This document shows positions 39,656-50,668 of a stretch of 64,000 bases of DNA, in pieces. How positions within the stretch are numbered: position 1 is the first letter of the stretch; each line of letters starts with the position of its first letter. Source of the stretch: Strobilurus pachycystidiatus (lineage: Eukaryota > Basidiomycota > Agaricomycetes > Agaricales > Physalacriaceae). The notes beneath the pieces were generated by a model. That model ran no database searches and was not told where the DNA came from. It saw only the letters and a list, made by a program, of their open reading frames with translations. Where the stretch lies: positions 1,364,001-1,428,000 of the forward strand of contig JAHLMK010000004.1 of assembly GCA_019915135.1 (NCBI GenBank), given 5' to 3'. The position numbers and the translations under genes are program-made.

Positions 39656-41015
39656 TCATGCCCCCAGGAGAGGGATCTCTAAGCCAGCTGCTTCAGCAAC
39701 ATCTAGGATCCGCCTTGCCTGCGAACAAGAGGTTTAGCTGAATTTTTGACTGAGAGCAAGAAAGCGCACCTGTTTGATCATCGGTGCATCGATCATCTCA
39801 CCCTCCAGACCAATAGCTCCCTTTCGAGTCTCATGTGCTTGTTCCATACCTCGAACAATCTTCACTGCCCGAATAATCTCTGATAGAGGATGTCACAAAC
39901 AAGGCACACTCCCTGATCAAATCCATACCTTCAGATGTCGGGACAAAGGTAGACTGAATTACTGAAACCTGAGAGGGATGGATTGCTTGCTGTGGAAACA
40001 CTTGAGTAATCGATGTCTGAGGGGAACGTCTATACTAACCTTCCCGGTAAATCCAAGTCGTCTACCATCACGGCATTCCTCCTTCAGATAATCCACATCT
40101 TGATAATTGACGCAGACCTGACGAAGGTTGGCGACGTTTGATGTGAAGGGTCACGGAGCGGGTATTACCATGTCGATAGCTTCAAGCCTAAACGCTTTGG
40201 CAGCGTTGACAATATGCGAACGCGTCCACAGAAGTTCTTCACGAGAACGAGAGCGGAGGATGGAGGTATCGGCGCAATCTGATAATCATCAATCAACACC
40301 AGAGCGTCGAATGAAAATGTGTAGATAGCTACAGTCTTCCGCTGCGAACTAGGAGAGTTTCAGACAACGGAAGAGCGCAGAAGCAATCCACATACTAACA
40401 AGGCACTGACGGCGCAACTAGGCCGAACGTTCCAGCTCGCTATCGATACAATATTCATCATGGCCAGTGCGCTCTCAATACTAGGAATGAGCTTGAGAGG
40501 AGTATCGGTGGGGGGCAACAGAGACGCGACATCGTCGAGATAATCTGCTGAATGTACTTTCGGTAGAACAATGCTAGTAACGTGGCCTGAACACTGTGGA
40601 AATGAGACTGGAGAATCCACCCACAAGCCGAATGCCTACCGCTTTGATCAGTTCAAGGTCCTCCTCGAAATAATTGCTGGTTCTGTCATTTATTCTGAGA
40701 GCCACACGCGACGCTATCGGTTTGTTATGGGACTCGATTGCCCAAGGCTTGAGACAGTCAATCCTCTGTGATAGCAAATGCATCTACCTGGAGAAAGTCG
40801 CGAATGTTGTCTCTGGCTAGGCCTTTATCTTTTGGAGCAACGCTGTCCTCCAAATCATAGACGAGGATATCGGAAGCGATACTGTTTGACTTTGCGAGCA
40901 TCTTCTGAGAGGAGCAAGGGACGTATAGATATGACCGCCGTAGAGAACCGTGGCTATAGAATCTTTGGCCAAGACGGGGGATAGTCGAGATAGCTCGCCC
41001 CAAAGTCGACAGCAT
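39656..41015 (-). CDS. Mitochondrial citrate lyase beta-like protein (CLYBL/HpcH-HpaI aldolase family)
   Basis: Family members split acyl-CoA substrates such as citramalyl-CoA, with Mg, in mitochondria. The N-terminus is a mitochondrial presequence (MLSTLGRAISTIPRLGQRFY) followed by SYLYVPCSSQKMLAKS and ILVYDLEDSVAPKDKGLARD. The barrel continues with RINDRTSNYFEEDLELI, LPKVHSADYLDDVASLLPPT, KLIPSIESALAMMNI, an acidic pair near LLFAAEDYCADT, and GRRLGFTGKQAIHPSQV. It ends ILDVAEAAGLEIPLLGA. About eight introns are removed. Metal ligands (E in SIESA, D in EDYCADT) are present, so it should be active. Confidence 0.9.
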
Positions 41016-41720
41016 GCTGGTTGATTGTCAAGTTTGGCTAGTCTCGTTACCGACCGTATATGAGAAGACAAGCTGCGATATACCGTCGACTTGTCACATT
41101 ATAGGGTTCGGTTACAGGACTAAAGTTTGGCGATCTTGCCGTCGGCACTTGGCATCTCGTTCGTGCCGAACTCAGACTCAATCATTGATTCTCAGCATCG
41201 GAGGAGGCGTATGTACTCACCAGCGGCGCTGAGGCGCTCGTGTCGATCTTCCGTAGAAAACTTGCGCGCATGATTGTCTGGATTCTATACTGCAGGTGAG
41301 TCCAGAGCTCTTGGTCTCATTACAGTATCATCATCACGAATGATTGACGGATGTGCATACGGACATACAAAGTCGCGGCCAACCGGGAACAGGATCTCAT
41401 TGTAGCGGAGGGACTCGGAGTGCCCATCTATGCACCGTCCAGGTGTACACTTGTGACGGAGGCAAGTCAATGGAGATGTGCCGCAATTGAAATGTATAGG
41501 ATTCATGATACACTCAAGTCTGACCACAACTGATAACGAGCGACTCCGACGCTCCAGATCGCCATGAAAGAGGCGCGGTCGGGCGCGAACAAGGGCGGGG
41601 TGGAAGCAAACCTGACATCTCAGCATCACGTCAACTCAGGGGCACTGTACTGCCGATCAACAACCACGTCAAAAAGACGGTAAAATACCGGGCGCAATTG
41701 CCCCTTCATTTCTCCCCGCC
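41016..41720. other. Divergent intergenic region
   Basis: Holds the promoters of the citrate-lyase-like gene and of the tail-anchored protein. Open frames at 41285-41629 and 41351-41533 are not convincing. Confidence 0.5.
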
Positions 41721-42441
41721 ATGCCTCGCGCAAAACCCAATCTTCCCCACATTGAAATGCCACAACCAATTTTCGAATTCGAGCATTGTCAGTGTATCTG
41801 CGACGGCCTTGATCCTCATCCTTACCCTCACTCTAGACAGCGATTCTGACGAGGAGGAGGAATATGGCCTTGACCTTGGCGCTGGGACTCCCTGCTCGCC
41901 AAAAGATGTCGACATTCCATGGGGAATACAATCTTTCTCACTCGACGCTGGGGCACAGGCCGCTCCATCAACCTCGTCGCCCAGTATATGTGATTGCGAT
42001 GGATGGTAAGTCCTGCGGACCTGGCGTGTTGTCGTCTGCTCATCTCTTACTTTAGTCCTGAACGAACGACCAAGACAGACTCTTTGCAGATCACAACGCG
42101 CATATTCGAAGTTACCCAAGTGAGTAGCAGTATCCGCCATGAAGTCTGCTGTCTGACTTTTCGCCCTCACGCAGCGCCTTCGTAATTCCGGCCGGTGTCC
42201 TTCTTGCCATAAGCCTTATGCAACTGCTGAGCTACTGGCGTCAAAAGACCTTACGAACACCTCCTCTGAGTCCGAGGACCCCGCATCCTCCTCAGATGAC
42301 GAAGAAGCGTCCTTGCAAGAGGACTTTCGTGCCTTCAAAGTCGCCAATCTGGCAGGCGATGCTCCTAGCTCCATCCTGAGCCGCGCTCTGGGTATCCTTG
42401 CCCTCACGATCTTCTACTATGCCCTGACTTTCCGGACTTGA
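41721..42441 (+). CDS. Tail-anchored protein with two Cys motifs (zinc-ribbon-like), unknown function
   Basis: I do not recognise the family. Four exons join in phase: MPRAKPNLPHIEMPQPIFEF, SDSDEEEEYGLDLGAG, PERTTKTDSLQITTRIFEVT and RLRNSGRCPSCHKPYATAEL. Splicing gives CDCDGC and CPSCHKPY about 35 residues apart, four or more Cys that could bind one Zn. Two acidic/Ser blocks follow (SESEDPASSSDDEEASLQED). The C-terminus is a single hydrophobic helix (ILSRALGILALTIFYYAL) with three residues after it, and there is no signal peptide. This is the layout of a tail-anchored membrane protein facing the cytosol. Confidence 0.65.
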
Positions 42442-43358
42442 ACCAATCACCACCTCGCTGTACTGTACCTGTATAAATAGTGTATCATCAACTCGACTCC
42501 GCTCAACAGTTTCTACCAATTATTCATGGTATCATGATTCCCCACATGCAGTACACACTGCACAGCGGTCAGAATCTCACGATCTTTCTCATCAGTTTAC
42601 CCTTGTGGACACAAGTCGCGCGACTTGCTAATTGTGAAGACGCGAGATTCTAGACGGGAAGCCCACGTCGTCGATATTCTGGTGATACATATGCGCCACC
42701 CTCCACGGTGGCGTGTGTTTGATCAGCATATACCCCGTTGAAAGTGCCCCGACTTCAACAAGCGCACCGCAATGCACACTGCAAATCTGCATGGAAGCGA
42801 CGCAGTCAGTGTACTGGCACCTGCCGTTCAACGGGGCCATGGCAAAAATTTCGGGACTCTCGTACCAACAACCATCGCAATGATCAAAGTTCCGTAAACA
42901 GTGACTACTTAGCTTCAGAAATGCACTTCGGCATCAGAGAGCAGCATCACTGCTTAGTCTCCACGGTCATTTCGCGAGCATATCTGAGCGGTGTTCGAGC
43001 GTCGGCAGGCAACTGCACATTGACATTCATCCCGATCACTTGCATCTAAGACGAGAACAACGACGCGTTCTCCCCCATAACTGCGCACCTCCCAGGTCCT
43101 ATGCCTCACTGCCTACCAACAGACAGGTTCATGATGGGACTTCTCCGTATGTTCATAGTGGTTGGTACATGATGGAGACGAGATCACCGGCGATCGCGGC
43201 GCGTCAAGATGCCAATGTCACTTTGCGTTGTGAAGGTTCTCCAGTCCTTGGCACGGCACTGGTAGCGAACAGTGAAACCCAAGAAATGGGTAGAATGAAT
43301 ATTGCTGCGTTTCTAGAAGTATTGAGTGATCATGTCAAGTAAAACACTCAGGACAAAC
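42442..43358. other. 0.9-kb intergenic region
   Basis: Between the convergent tail-anchored gene and PSF1. Frames up to 103 codons are present on the plus strand but show no domain or exon logic. Confidence 0.5.
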
Positions 43359-43958
43359 CTATGCCACTTCTTCAAGATATCCCTGCACGATGAGATGTTC
43401 GATATCGGCTCTGCGCACCATGAAACGCTGGCCTTTGCGAAAGTCGATACTGCCCTGCTCTGTTTGGATGACGCCGCAATCACGGACGACGAAGACCGAT
43501 ACGTGGATGTCCTTGGGTGGGTTGGTGATGCCTGCGGTGATGTCAAGTTCGTAGGAGAACTCTGAGCGGAAGTCCATGACGGTGGTGTTGTATTCGCGCA
43601 GAAAGTCGACTTCGTGGGGAGATAGCTTGCTGCGGATGTCGGGGTTGGAGAGGATGTGGGGGAGCGCGCCGCCGACGGCCCAGTACAGGTCTTTGAGACG
43701 ATCGAGGCGATGGTTGTGGTAGGCGAGCAGACAGCGCTTGTTACGCGCGATGGCAGTCTGGTAGATGATGAGCGGCGGCTCCGGCGCCTCGCCCTCCCTG
43801 ATGTACTGCTGGGCGGCCTTTTCGAGGTCGCGCTGCTCGCGTATGATGGAGCGGACGAGGGAGTCGTTGTATTTGAGGAGATTGTCCGCCTGGGTGGAGC
43901 GACGAGACTCAGTGACGAGCTGGGTGGCGAGGTCACAGAACTGGCGCGCTTCGCTCAT
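43359..43958 (-). CDS. PSF1: GINS complex subunit PSF1
   Basis: PSF1 is part of the GINS tetramer in the CMG helicase (with Cdc45 and MCM), needed for origin firing and fork progress. A single exon of 199 residues: MSEARQFCDLATQLVTESRR, the helical A domain with ARNKRCLLAYHNHRLDRLKD, then EVDFLREYNTTVMDFRSEF, a linker, and the B domain with VFVVRDCGVIQTEQGSIDF and RRADIEHLIVQGYLEEV. Length and domain order match the family. It is head to head with NDUFAF6, with 54 bp between start codons. Confidence 0.93.
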   Translation of the reverse strand: MSEARQFCDLATQLVTESRRSTQADNLLKYNDSLVRSIIREQRDLEKAAQQYIREGEAPEPPLIIYQTAIARNKRCLLAYHNHRLDRLKDLYWAVGGALPHILSNPDIRSKLSPHEVDFLREYNTTVMDFRSEFSYELDITAGITNPPKDIHVSVFVVRDCGVIQTEQGSIDFRKGQRFMVRRADIEHLIVQGYLEEVA

Positions 43959-44012
43959 CGTGGTTGGAGGACAAACCGGATACGGTCACGTTCTTCTTGC
44001 TTGCTTCCCGCC
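43959..44012. promoter_or_regulatory. 54-bp bidirectional promoter/leader between PSF1 and NDUFAF6
   Basis: The two start codons are separated by only 54 bp, so the two genes must either have overlapping 5' ends or start transcription inside each other's leaders or coding parts. No TATA box is seen. Confidence 0.6.
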
Positions 44013-45159
44013 ATGATCACAAGGCACCTCAAAAAGCTTCCCGCTACGGTTGGGCGGCGCGCCTACTCGGCTGGCGGAACTGCGGCTGGGTCTGAAAATC
44101 CTGGACAATATTGTCTTGACTTTGTGCGCAAACACGACTATGAATCTTATCTGGTCGCCCCGTTTTACCCACCGGAACTCCGAAACGGGTACTGCGCGGT
44201 GAAGGCCTTCTCTGTTCGTGGGCGTCCTCCATGCGGCTATGCGACTCTTAATGGCTCTGCAGGTTGAATTGGCCATCATACAGGACACAGTGTCAAACCC
44301 CATGATTGGTCAGATGCGTATGCAGTTCTGGCGAGATGCGGTCAAAGGCATTGCAAACGTACGTTTATATGAATTAGGCTCTTGAGTACTCTGAGGATGA
44401 CTTTGCACGGCGTAGGACAGCCCACCCAGACATCCAATCGCGCTAGCGTTGCATGAGACCGCTCAAAAGTTTCACCTGCCTTCCTACCACTTCAAGCGCA
44501 TAATAGACGCGCGCGTAAGCTTCATTCACTGTGGCCCCCCACTATCTGCAGCTTATATCCCAGTCAGGATGCGGAACTCCAGTCTTCTAGCCATCTCACT
44601 ACCGACTCTCTGACGACACATGCCGAGTCAACCTCGTCGAGCTTGATTTACCTGCTGCTGTCAATGCTGGCGGCGTCAGATTCGACCTTTTCACACGCAG
44701 CCTCCCATCTGGGTGTGGCACAGACTATGGCAACTCTTCTACGTGCCCTTCCATATCATGCAATCAACGGACGGATGGTCATTCCAGCAGAGATCACGGC
44801 CAAACATGGGGTTGTCCAAGAGGATGTGTTTCGCCAGGGCGGTAGTGCACGGGGTATTGACGAGGCGGTGTTTGAGCTGGCCACACTGGCAAATGACCAT
44901 CTCAATACCGCGCGGTCTATGTTCAAGGAGGAGTTTGGAGGAAAAATTCCTTCAGCGGTGATGCCGGTCTTTCTCGCGGGGGTTTGTGCTTTGTTCCTTC
45001 GATCTTACCGGCATTGATCGCTACCCCCAGGTGCCGGTTGCGAATATTCTCGGACGCCTAGAGAAGGCCAACTTTGATGCTTTTACACCGGGGCTACAAG
45101 TGCGGGACTGGAAGCTGCCGTGGCAGGTATACAAAGGTTACTACCTGCGGATGTTTTGA
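44013..45159 (+). CDS. NDUFAF6-like mitochondrial complex I assembly factor (squalene/phytoene synthase fold)
   Basis: The protein is needed for early assembly of complex I subunit ND1 in mitochondria. It starts with a presequence (MITRHLKKLPATVGRRAYSA), then YCLDFVRKHDYESYLVAPFY and PPELRNGYCAVKAF, typical of NDUFAF6. Further exons give NPMIGQMRMQFWRDAVKGIA, IDARDAELQ, a long helix with AASHLGVAQTMATLLRALPY, and the ending DFTPGL-like segment to WKLPWQVYKGYYLRMF. It has the family's isoprenoid-synthase-like fold but is not expected to be catalytic. About five introns. The stop is at 45157-45159. Confidence 0.9.
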
Positions 45160-45520
45160 AATGCCACATTTGTCTACGCCTTTTGCTTCGCGACATACAA
45201 AGGCAAAATGACCGGACCCGATGGCCCAGTAAGATCCAGTCAGATATGGCGATGGCAGGGCAATGAGAGTATACGTCGGACCGATAGCACCATTTGGCTG
45301 TGTTACTTGTACTGTGTGTCAGGGCAGCAATCGTTACCTGTCTGTAACACATCCAGCCAACTCCGCGCCGTCGGTTAGACCGATCTTCTTGCCTTTTTAC
45401 CACGACACTGTATTGCTTGTCATCGTCAGCAACGACGAGCTAGCTCTTTAATATCCCCCGACTTGCTTCGGATTCCCTACCCTCTCCCGTTTCGTACATA
45501 GCATTACCTTTTTGGTCAGC
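45160..45520. other. Intergenic region
   Basis: Nothing recognised; 3' region of NDUFAF6 and promoter of the F-box-like gene. Confidence 0.5.
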
Positions 45521-48500
45521 ATGGACCGTCTATGCGGTCAGTTGCTCCCTGCCATGACCGTCGACCACCACTTACTCATTCCCGCCCACAGACGATGTCC
45601 TCCAGCTAATATTCAATGAGCTGGCAAATCCACAAAGTGCGTACAGCTGCTGTAGTCGTCTTCGAGGGCTGACATAACATGTTATCGTCTTCTCTCCCCC
45701 TCCGCTCGACCCTCTTCGACCTGCACCCGCCACCTAATCCCACTGCATGCACGACCTCATCTCGGACGCCCTCCATCACACCGCCACTCATCTAGGCCTC
45801 ATCCTCGTCGACAAGCGCATGTACTACTTCTCGAAAGACGCCTATGTAGTCGCCAGATATTTCATGGAACGCTATGGGCCCACGCAAGCATTATTCCAGG
45901 CGTTAGGCCGCGGGAAGGTGTTGACAAAGCGTGTGCTTGATGTGCGTCTGTCCCTCGTGTCTAGCTTATGTTCTGTCTGACTTGCATCATTTTACCCTTT
46001 ACCTCCATGATTGTCTTATGCTTTGGTGATTGCCTCTCAAACAGATTCTGATTACCAGCGGGGCCCATCTCTCCAGGTACCTCGTCCAGGTTGCCTTCCA
46101 TCACTACTTCCATACGCGGAGTCATTGGATCAAAACAACCTGGGCGCGAAACGTACATTTCTCCGTGTTTACCTATTTCCTCCAGCTGGCCACTGATGCC
46201 TACGGCGATATACCGCATGGAAAAGTGAGTTCTCGCAGCCCTCCACTGCATGTCAGAAACTCACACACAGGTAGTCGGAGGATGACGGTTCTATATTCAC
46301 ATGGTTTCTTCAAGAGAGTCGATATGCTGAAACGTCCAAACGCGTTACCTGGGAGAACGTACGCGACCTGTTGGACAAGTACAAGGTACGTGTTTCATGG
46401 AATATTGCCTCCCTAGATCCCTAAATGTCTCTGCCAGTTCATCCCATTCTCGAACAAGGATCCTCTTATGGCACAATTTCCTCTCGCGCTGGCATTGGAA
46501 CCGAGACTTCTTCCGTACGCGGTGGCGAATGGATTCTACATGGACTCCAAATATCGTAACTTCATATTCCGGAAGATGTTCGAGAGAGTGCCAGATCGAA
46601 CAGCTGAGAGTATCGCTGACAATGTCCGGGAATTGTGCAAGCTGGACCCCTCGTACGTTCTCACTGCACTCATCGATACAAACAATTGACAAGACTCTCA
46701 GGATGTTCGTGAGTCGAACTGTGGCTGCGGAAGTCTGCATGGAGGCGAAATACAACTCTCATGGCTACAGCGCGCTCAAGACCCTCAATCACGCGAAGGC
46801 CCTCGTTTTCGATCTTGGGACTTTAGTTCAGGACCTACTGAAAGTCAGTAGTAGCCTTCGCCAGAATCTTTTCTATCATCGTGCTGACGGATTTCCAGCT
46901 GTTCTATAGAACTCGTTCTATAACACAGAAAGCAACGCAGGATACTCTACGCCACCTGTGGAAGGACTTTCCATCGAACGATCCCACGGTTAGACTGGTC
47001 ATGCTACTGACAGTCTTTCTACCTGGAGGCGACTGTTTGAATGTTTCAAATGTTCGCGAACAGGTTGCAGCTCTACAACTGGGCGAGATCACGAAAACGG
47101 ACATGCGAAATCTCATGATCAACCCCTTCATGGAGCACTTCTCTGGTCTCGTCACTTACATGCGGGAAGAGGTCGTGTCCGATGTCACGAACAAGCCAGG
47201 CTTGCCTGATGGTGAAGTGTTGACCCTTGTCGAGGAGGTAGCTTCTCGATGCCTGGAGATTAGTTGCAAGGTACGATTAGAACCCTTGATTTCGACAGGT
47301 TTTGATTAATGCACTTCAAGGGTCGCATGCTCAAGAAGTTATGTGTAGACTTCCCGCCCGCTCTCAAAGCAATAGCAAAGACGGTCCTTGAGGCGCACAA
47401 GGTCAACTTGGATGAGATACTGGATCCTTCCGGCAAGGACCGCACATACAAGCTTTGCCGCCCTTGGTATCGAGGAAGTGATGAAAGCGATTATTTCTGG
47501 TCAAGCCCGTCCCAAGACTCTCGAGCCTCCCCCGAGAGTGGCGACTATCTCCTCAAGCACCCTTCACAGCACCTCGTCAGTCAGTTTTTGTACGTTGTCG
47601 TTTGCCTCCTTTTACGTCTGTGCAGGGTAGCATCGGTCAAGAATCTCTGTCAACGATGATCCGTCAAGATGAGACAGCGCCTCCAAGGTCACGCAGAAGA
47701 ATGTTCTTGGATTTGCCTTCTGCCATGAGCATAGCGGTCACTCCCATAGGTACGTGGCGTTGGCTGACGGACTGCTTGGTTCTAATACCGGGCCTGCAAG
47801 ATCAACTATATGTCGGACGGTGGATCAAGATGGAGTATGGTACCCGAAGCGGCACAACGGCGACCTTTCTCACTCATGCGATTATAAATGACGACAGTAT
47901 GGTAAGTGTGTTGAATTGTCATGTTTAGATGGTTGACCGACGTCTTGGCAGGTCCTCGAGGATTATTTGTCGCCTCCTCAACCCTCGGAACGTGTCCCTA
48001 TAACGCTTGAGCACTTTCGGATTCTAGCCGCTCTTCAGCAGGCTCCGGTATGTTTGATCTCTTGCATCTAGGTGATCTCGTGTCTGATGTATCCTCAGTC
48101 ATATCTCCTTTTCCGCTATATCGAGAAAGGCGGAGAGTTCTACCTCAACGAAGCGGACTTTACTTCGAAACCGGGAACCGGATGCAAAGCGGGCATCAAG
48201 AAAGAGCTGTTCCAGCCGCCGAAGATCAGCAAGGCTAGTGCAAGTCCGCCTCTAAAAGCTCGGAAGCGGCCTCGACGGAGCGCAGCTGCGACAGTGCAGT
48301 CGTACGCCGTGCCCGGATCCGACGACGAGGCGATGGTTGTTGATGACAATCGGATTGATGCATCCCTCGGTGATGATGAACGGAAACTGTATGTGGTGGA
48401 CGAGCATTTGCGGTTGTGGATTAAGCATCTTGGAGATTTGTTGAAGGTGCAACACGCCAAGGTAAGCACTGCCCATCTCCCTCTGTTGGTCGATCGTACT

Positions 48501-48798
48501 GATGATGGTTGATTCCACAGCATCTGGAGGTCAAGCGACGAATGATGCGGGAGGCAGAGCCGGGAGCAAAGGTTCGGGTCTTCAAGGTGGGTTTCAGCGG
48601 CCATACGTGGCAACACACTTACTGACGGTCGTCTAGAATGAATTCTACAAGTCCTTGGGAACGAACTTGCGTCTATTGCGCAGACTCGACGAGGAGAAGC
48701 GGCAAGATGATGAATGTGCCAGCGATGTTACGCTGAGCGATCTGGACGATGATGATTACACTCAAACCAGCAAGTCGAAACGCAGGAAGGTCTCATAA
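45521..48798 (+). CDS. F-box-like conserved Agaricomycete protein of unknown function
   Basis: The N-terminus, MDRLC joined to DDVLQLIFNELANPQ and then LILVDKRMYYFSKDAYVVAR, has the shape of a short F-box-like motif. The next exons give YFMERYGPTQALFQALGRGK, LVQVAFHHYFHTRSHWIKTT and FVSRTVAAEVCMEAKYNS, a helical repeat-like body. Later exons give PLAMSIAVTPIGTW-type segments, then YLLFRYIEKGGEFYLNEADF and a basic/acidic tail with KARKRPRRSAAATV and a final SKSKRRKVS that could be a nuclear signal. At least fifteen introns. I recognise this as a conserved basidiomycete protein without a known role. SCF-type substrate recruitment would be inference from the N-terminus only. Confidence 0.7.
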
Positions 48799-49217
48799 TG
48801 TTGTATTCTCTCTTATTTGTCACGATCACACATCACTCGCATTGCATTCTTTATTTTACTGTTCTATAATCACTGTTGCATTGTCATGACACCTTAATGT
48901 TATAGCTGTACTCTTTTAGTTAGTTGTATCCTTAAATTTAATATAGGCTCGTCCTGAACGCAGTGGCGGCATGAACAACTGCCACTGTTCGTTTGTCTAT
49001 GATTACTACGTTGTTCGGGCTAGTCCCCCCCCCCCCCCCGAAATTGCGCGACGAATATGGGACAAGTCTGCCTCTGTATCCACTCACAAGTGAAAACCTA
49101 TGAAGCAGCGAAGGTGGCTACCGTTCGCTCCGGCATGGTCAAGCGTGAGAAAGTTGCCGAGATTGGGATGCCGTCCAAGTTGCCGCTCTCTGAGACGACA
49201 TTCACTGCAACGACGAG
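48799..49217. other. Intergenic region with a 15-nt C run
   Basis: AT-rich 3' region of the F-box-like gene, then the V-ATPase promoter. Contains 15 consecutive C at 49025-49039. Confidence 0.6.
49025..49039. repeat. Homopolymer C15
   Basis: Fifteen consecutive C, about 180 nt before the V-ATPase start codon. Such runs are prone to sequencing and replication slippage. Confidence 0.9.
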
Positions 49218-50502
49218 ATGGAGGCTCTATTCTTCAACGTACTGTCTTTCAGAGTCATTTTGGCCATCTCGGCTCAACTTACGCAGTTTCCTTGCAGGTC
49301 GACAACGGCTTCCTTGAGGGCACAGTGAGGGGATACAAGGCTGGTATCCTCACCCAGAGCCATTACTCCAACCTCACGCAGTGCGAGACCCTTGAAGGTG
49401 CATATTAATATGATCTTTCTCACCTTCAAAGGCACTCACGCTCGCAGACTTCCGCACGCAACTGTCCGCGACGGATTATGGCAATTTCTTGGCCAACGAA
49501 CCCCTGCCCATCTCAACATCGACCATAACCGACAAGGCCACCCAGCTTTTGGTCGACCAGTTCAACTATTTGCGCACCAATGCCGTTGAGCCGTTGAGCA
49601 AGTTCCTGGATTATATCACGTCAGTGCGTTGTGACTTTCCGAAATACGTGCTCTTATTCATACCACAGCTACGCGTACATGATTGACAATGTTGTCCTAC
49701 TCATCACTGGAACGCTACACGAAAGAGATACGCATGAACTGTTGGATCGCTGTCACCCGTTGGGCGTGTTCGACACTATGCCCGCGCTATGTGTCGCAAC
49801 AAATGTCGAGGAGTTGTACCAAAGTGTGTTGGTGGAGACCCCGCTCGGTACGTTCCCTTGTTTGCGCCCTCGACCTTGCGAAATCCTTGCTCATCATCCC
49901 CATCAGCACCATACTTCCGCGACTGCCTATCAGCATCCGACCTGGACGATCTCAACATCGAAATCATCCGTAACACCGTCTACAAGGCATATCTTGAGGA
50001 CTTCTATAACTTCTGCACATCCATCGGCGGTCCTACTTCCGAAGTCATGCAGCGCATCTTGTCATTCGAAGCAGACCGTCGCACAGTCAACATCACTATC
50101 AATTCCTTCAACACTGAGCTTAGCAAGGAACAGCGAGCCAAGCTCTTCCCTTCCATCGGCCGCCTCTTCCCCGAAGGCAACAATCAACTTGCCAAAGCCG
50201 ACGAGATTGATCAAGTCCGCCAAGTTTGCGAGAACGTGTCGGAATACCGCTCGTTCTTCTCTGAAACAGGAGGAATGAACGGGAACAGCGACGATTCAGG
50301 CACTGCTTCTCAACTAGAGGACCGCTTTTTCCACACAGAGGTTCATCTCAACAAGCTTGCCTTCCTCCAGCAGTTCCAGTATGGTGTTTTCTACAGCTAT
50401 ATGAAGCTCAAGGAGCAGGAGATCAGGAACATCACTTGGATCGCGGAATGTATTGCTCAGGATGCGAGGGATAGGATGCAGGACTTTATACCCATTTTCT
50501 AA
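49218..50502 (+). CDS. VMA6: V-type proton ATPase subunit d (Vma6)
   Basis: Subunit d couples the V1 rotor to the Vo ring in the vacuolar/endosomal proton pump. The first exon MEALFFN joins [18 protein letters not shown], then [20 protein letters not shown] and [11 protein letters not shown]. Next come [60 protein letters not shown] and the long last exon from [20 protein letters not shown] to the C-terminus [11 protein letters not shown]. It has four or five introns, and the sequence is close to other fungal Vma6 throughout. A short Gly/Asn/Ser insert ([16 protein letters not shown]) lies in the last third. Confidence 0.96.
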
Positions 50503-50668
50503 TGCACCGGACTGATCTCCTTAGTATTGCAGCACAACGAGTAATATGATGGATAGCAAGTTGGATCGAGACGTATGAGTACATGGATATACAAAAGGAC
50601 TTGAATCGTAATGAAATTTAATTTAGACAAGCTTATATGAACGAGCTCCCTCCGAAAAGACCTCCGCC

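Noticed and set aside
43313..43936. 207-codon minus-strand Ser/Thr-rich frame
   Set aside because: Out-of-frame shadow of PSF1; composition typical of a shifted GC-rich coding region.
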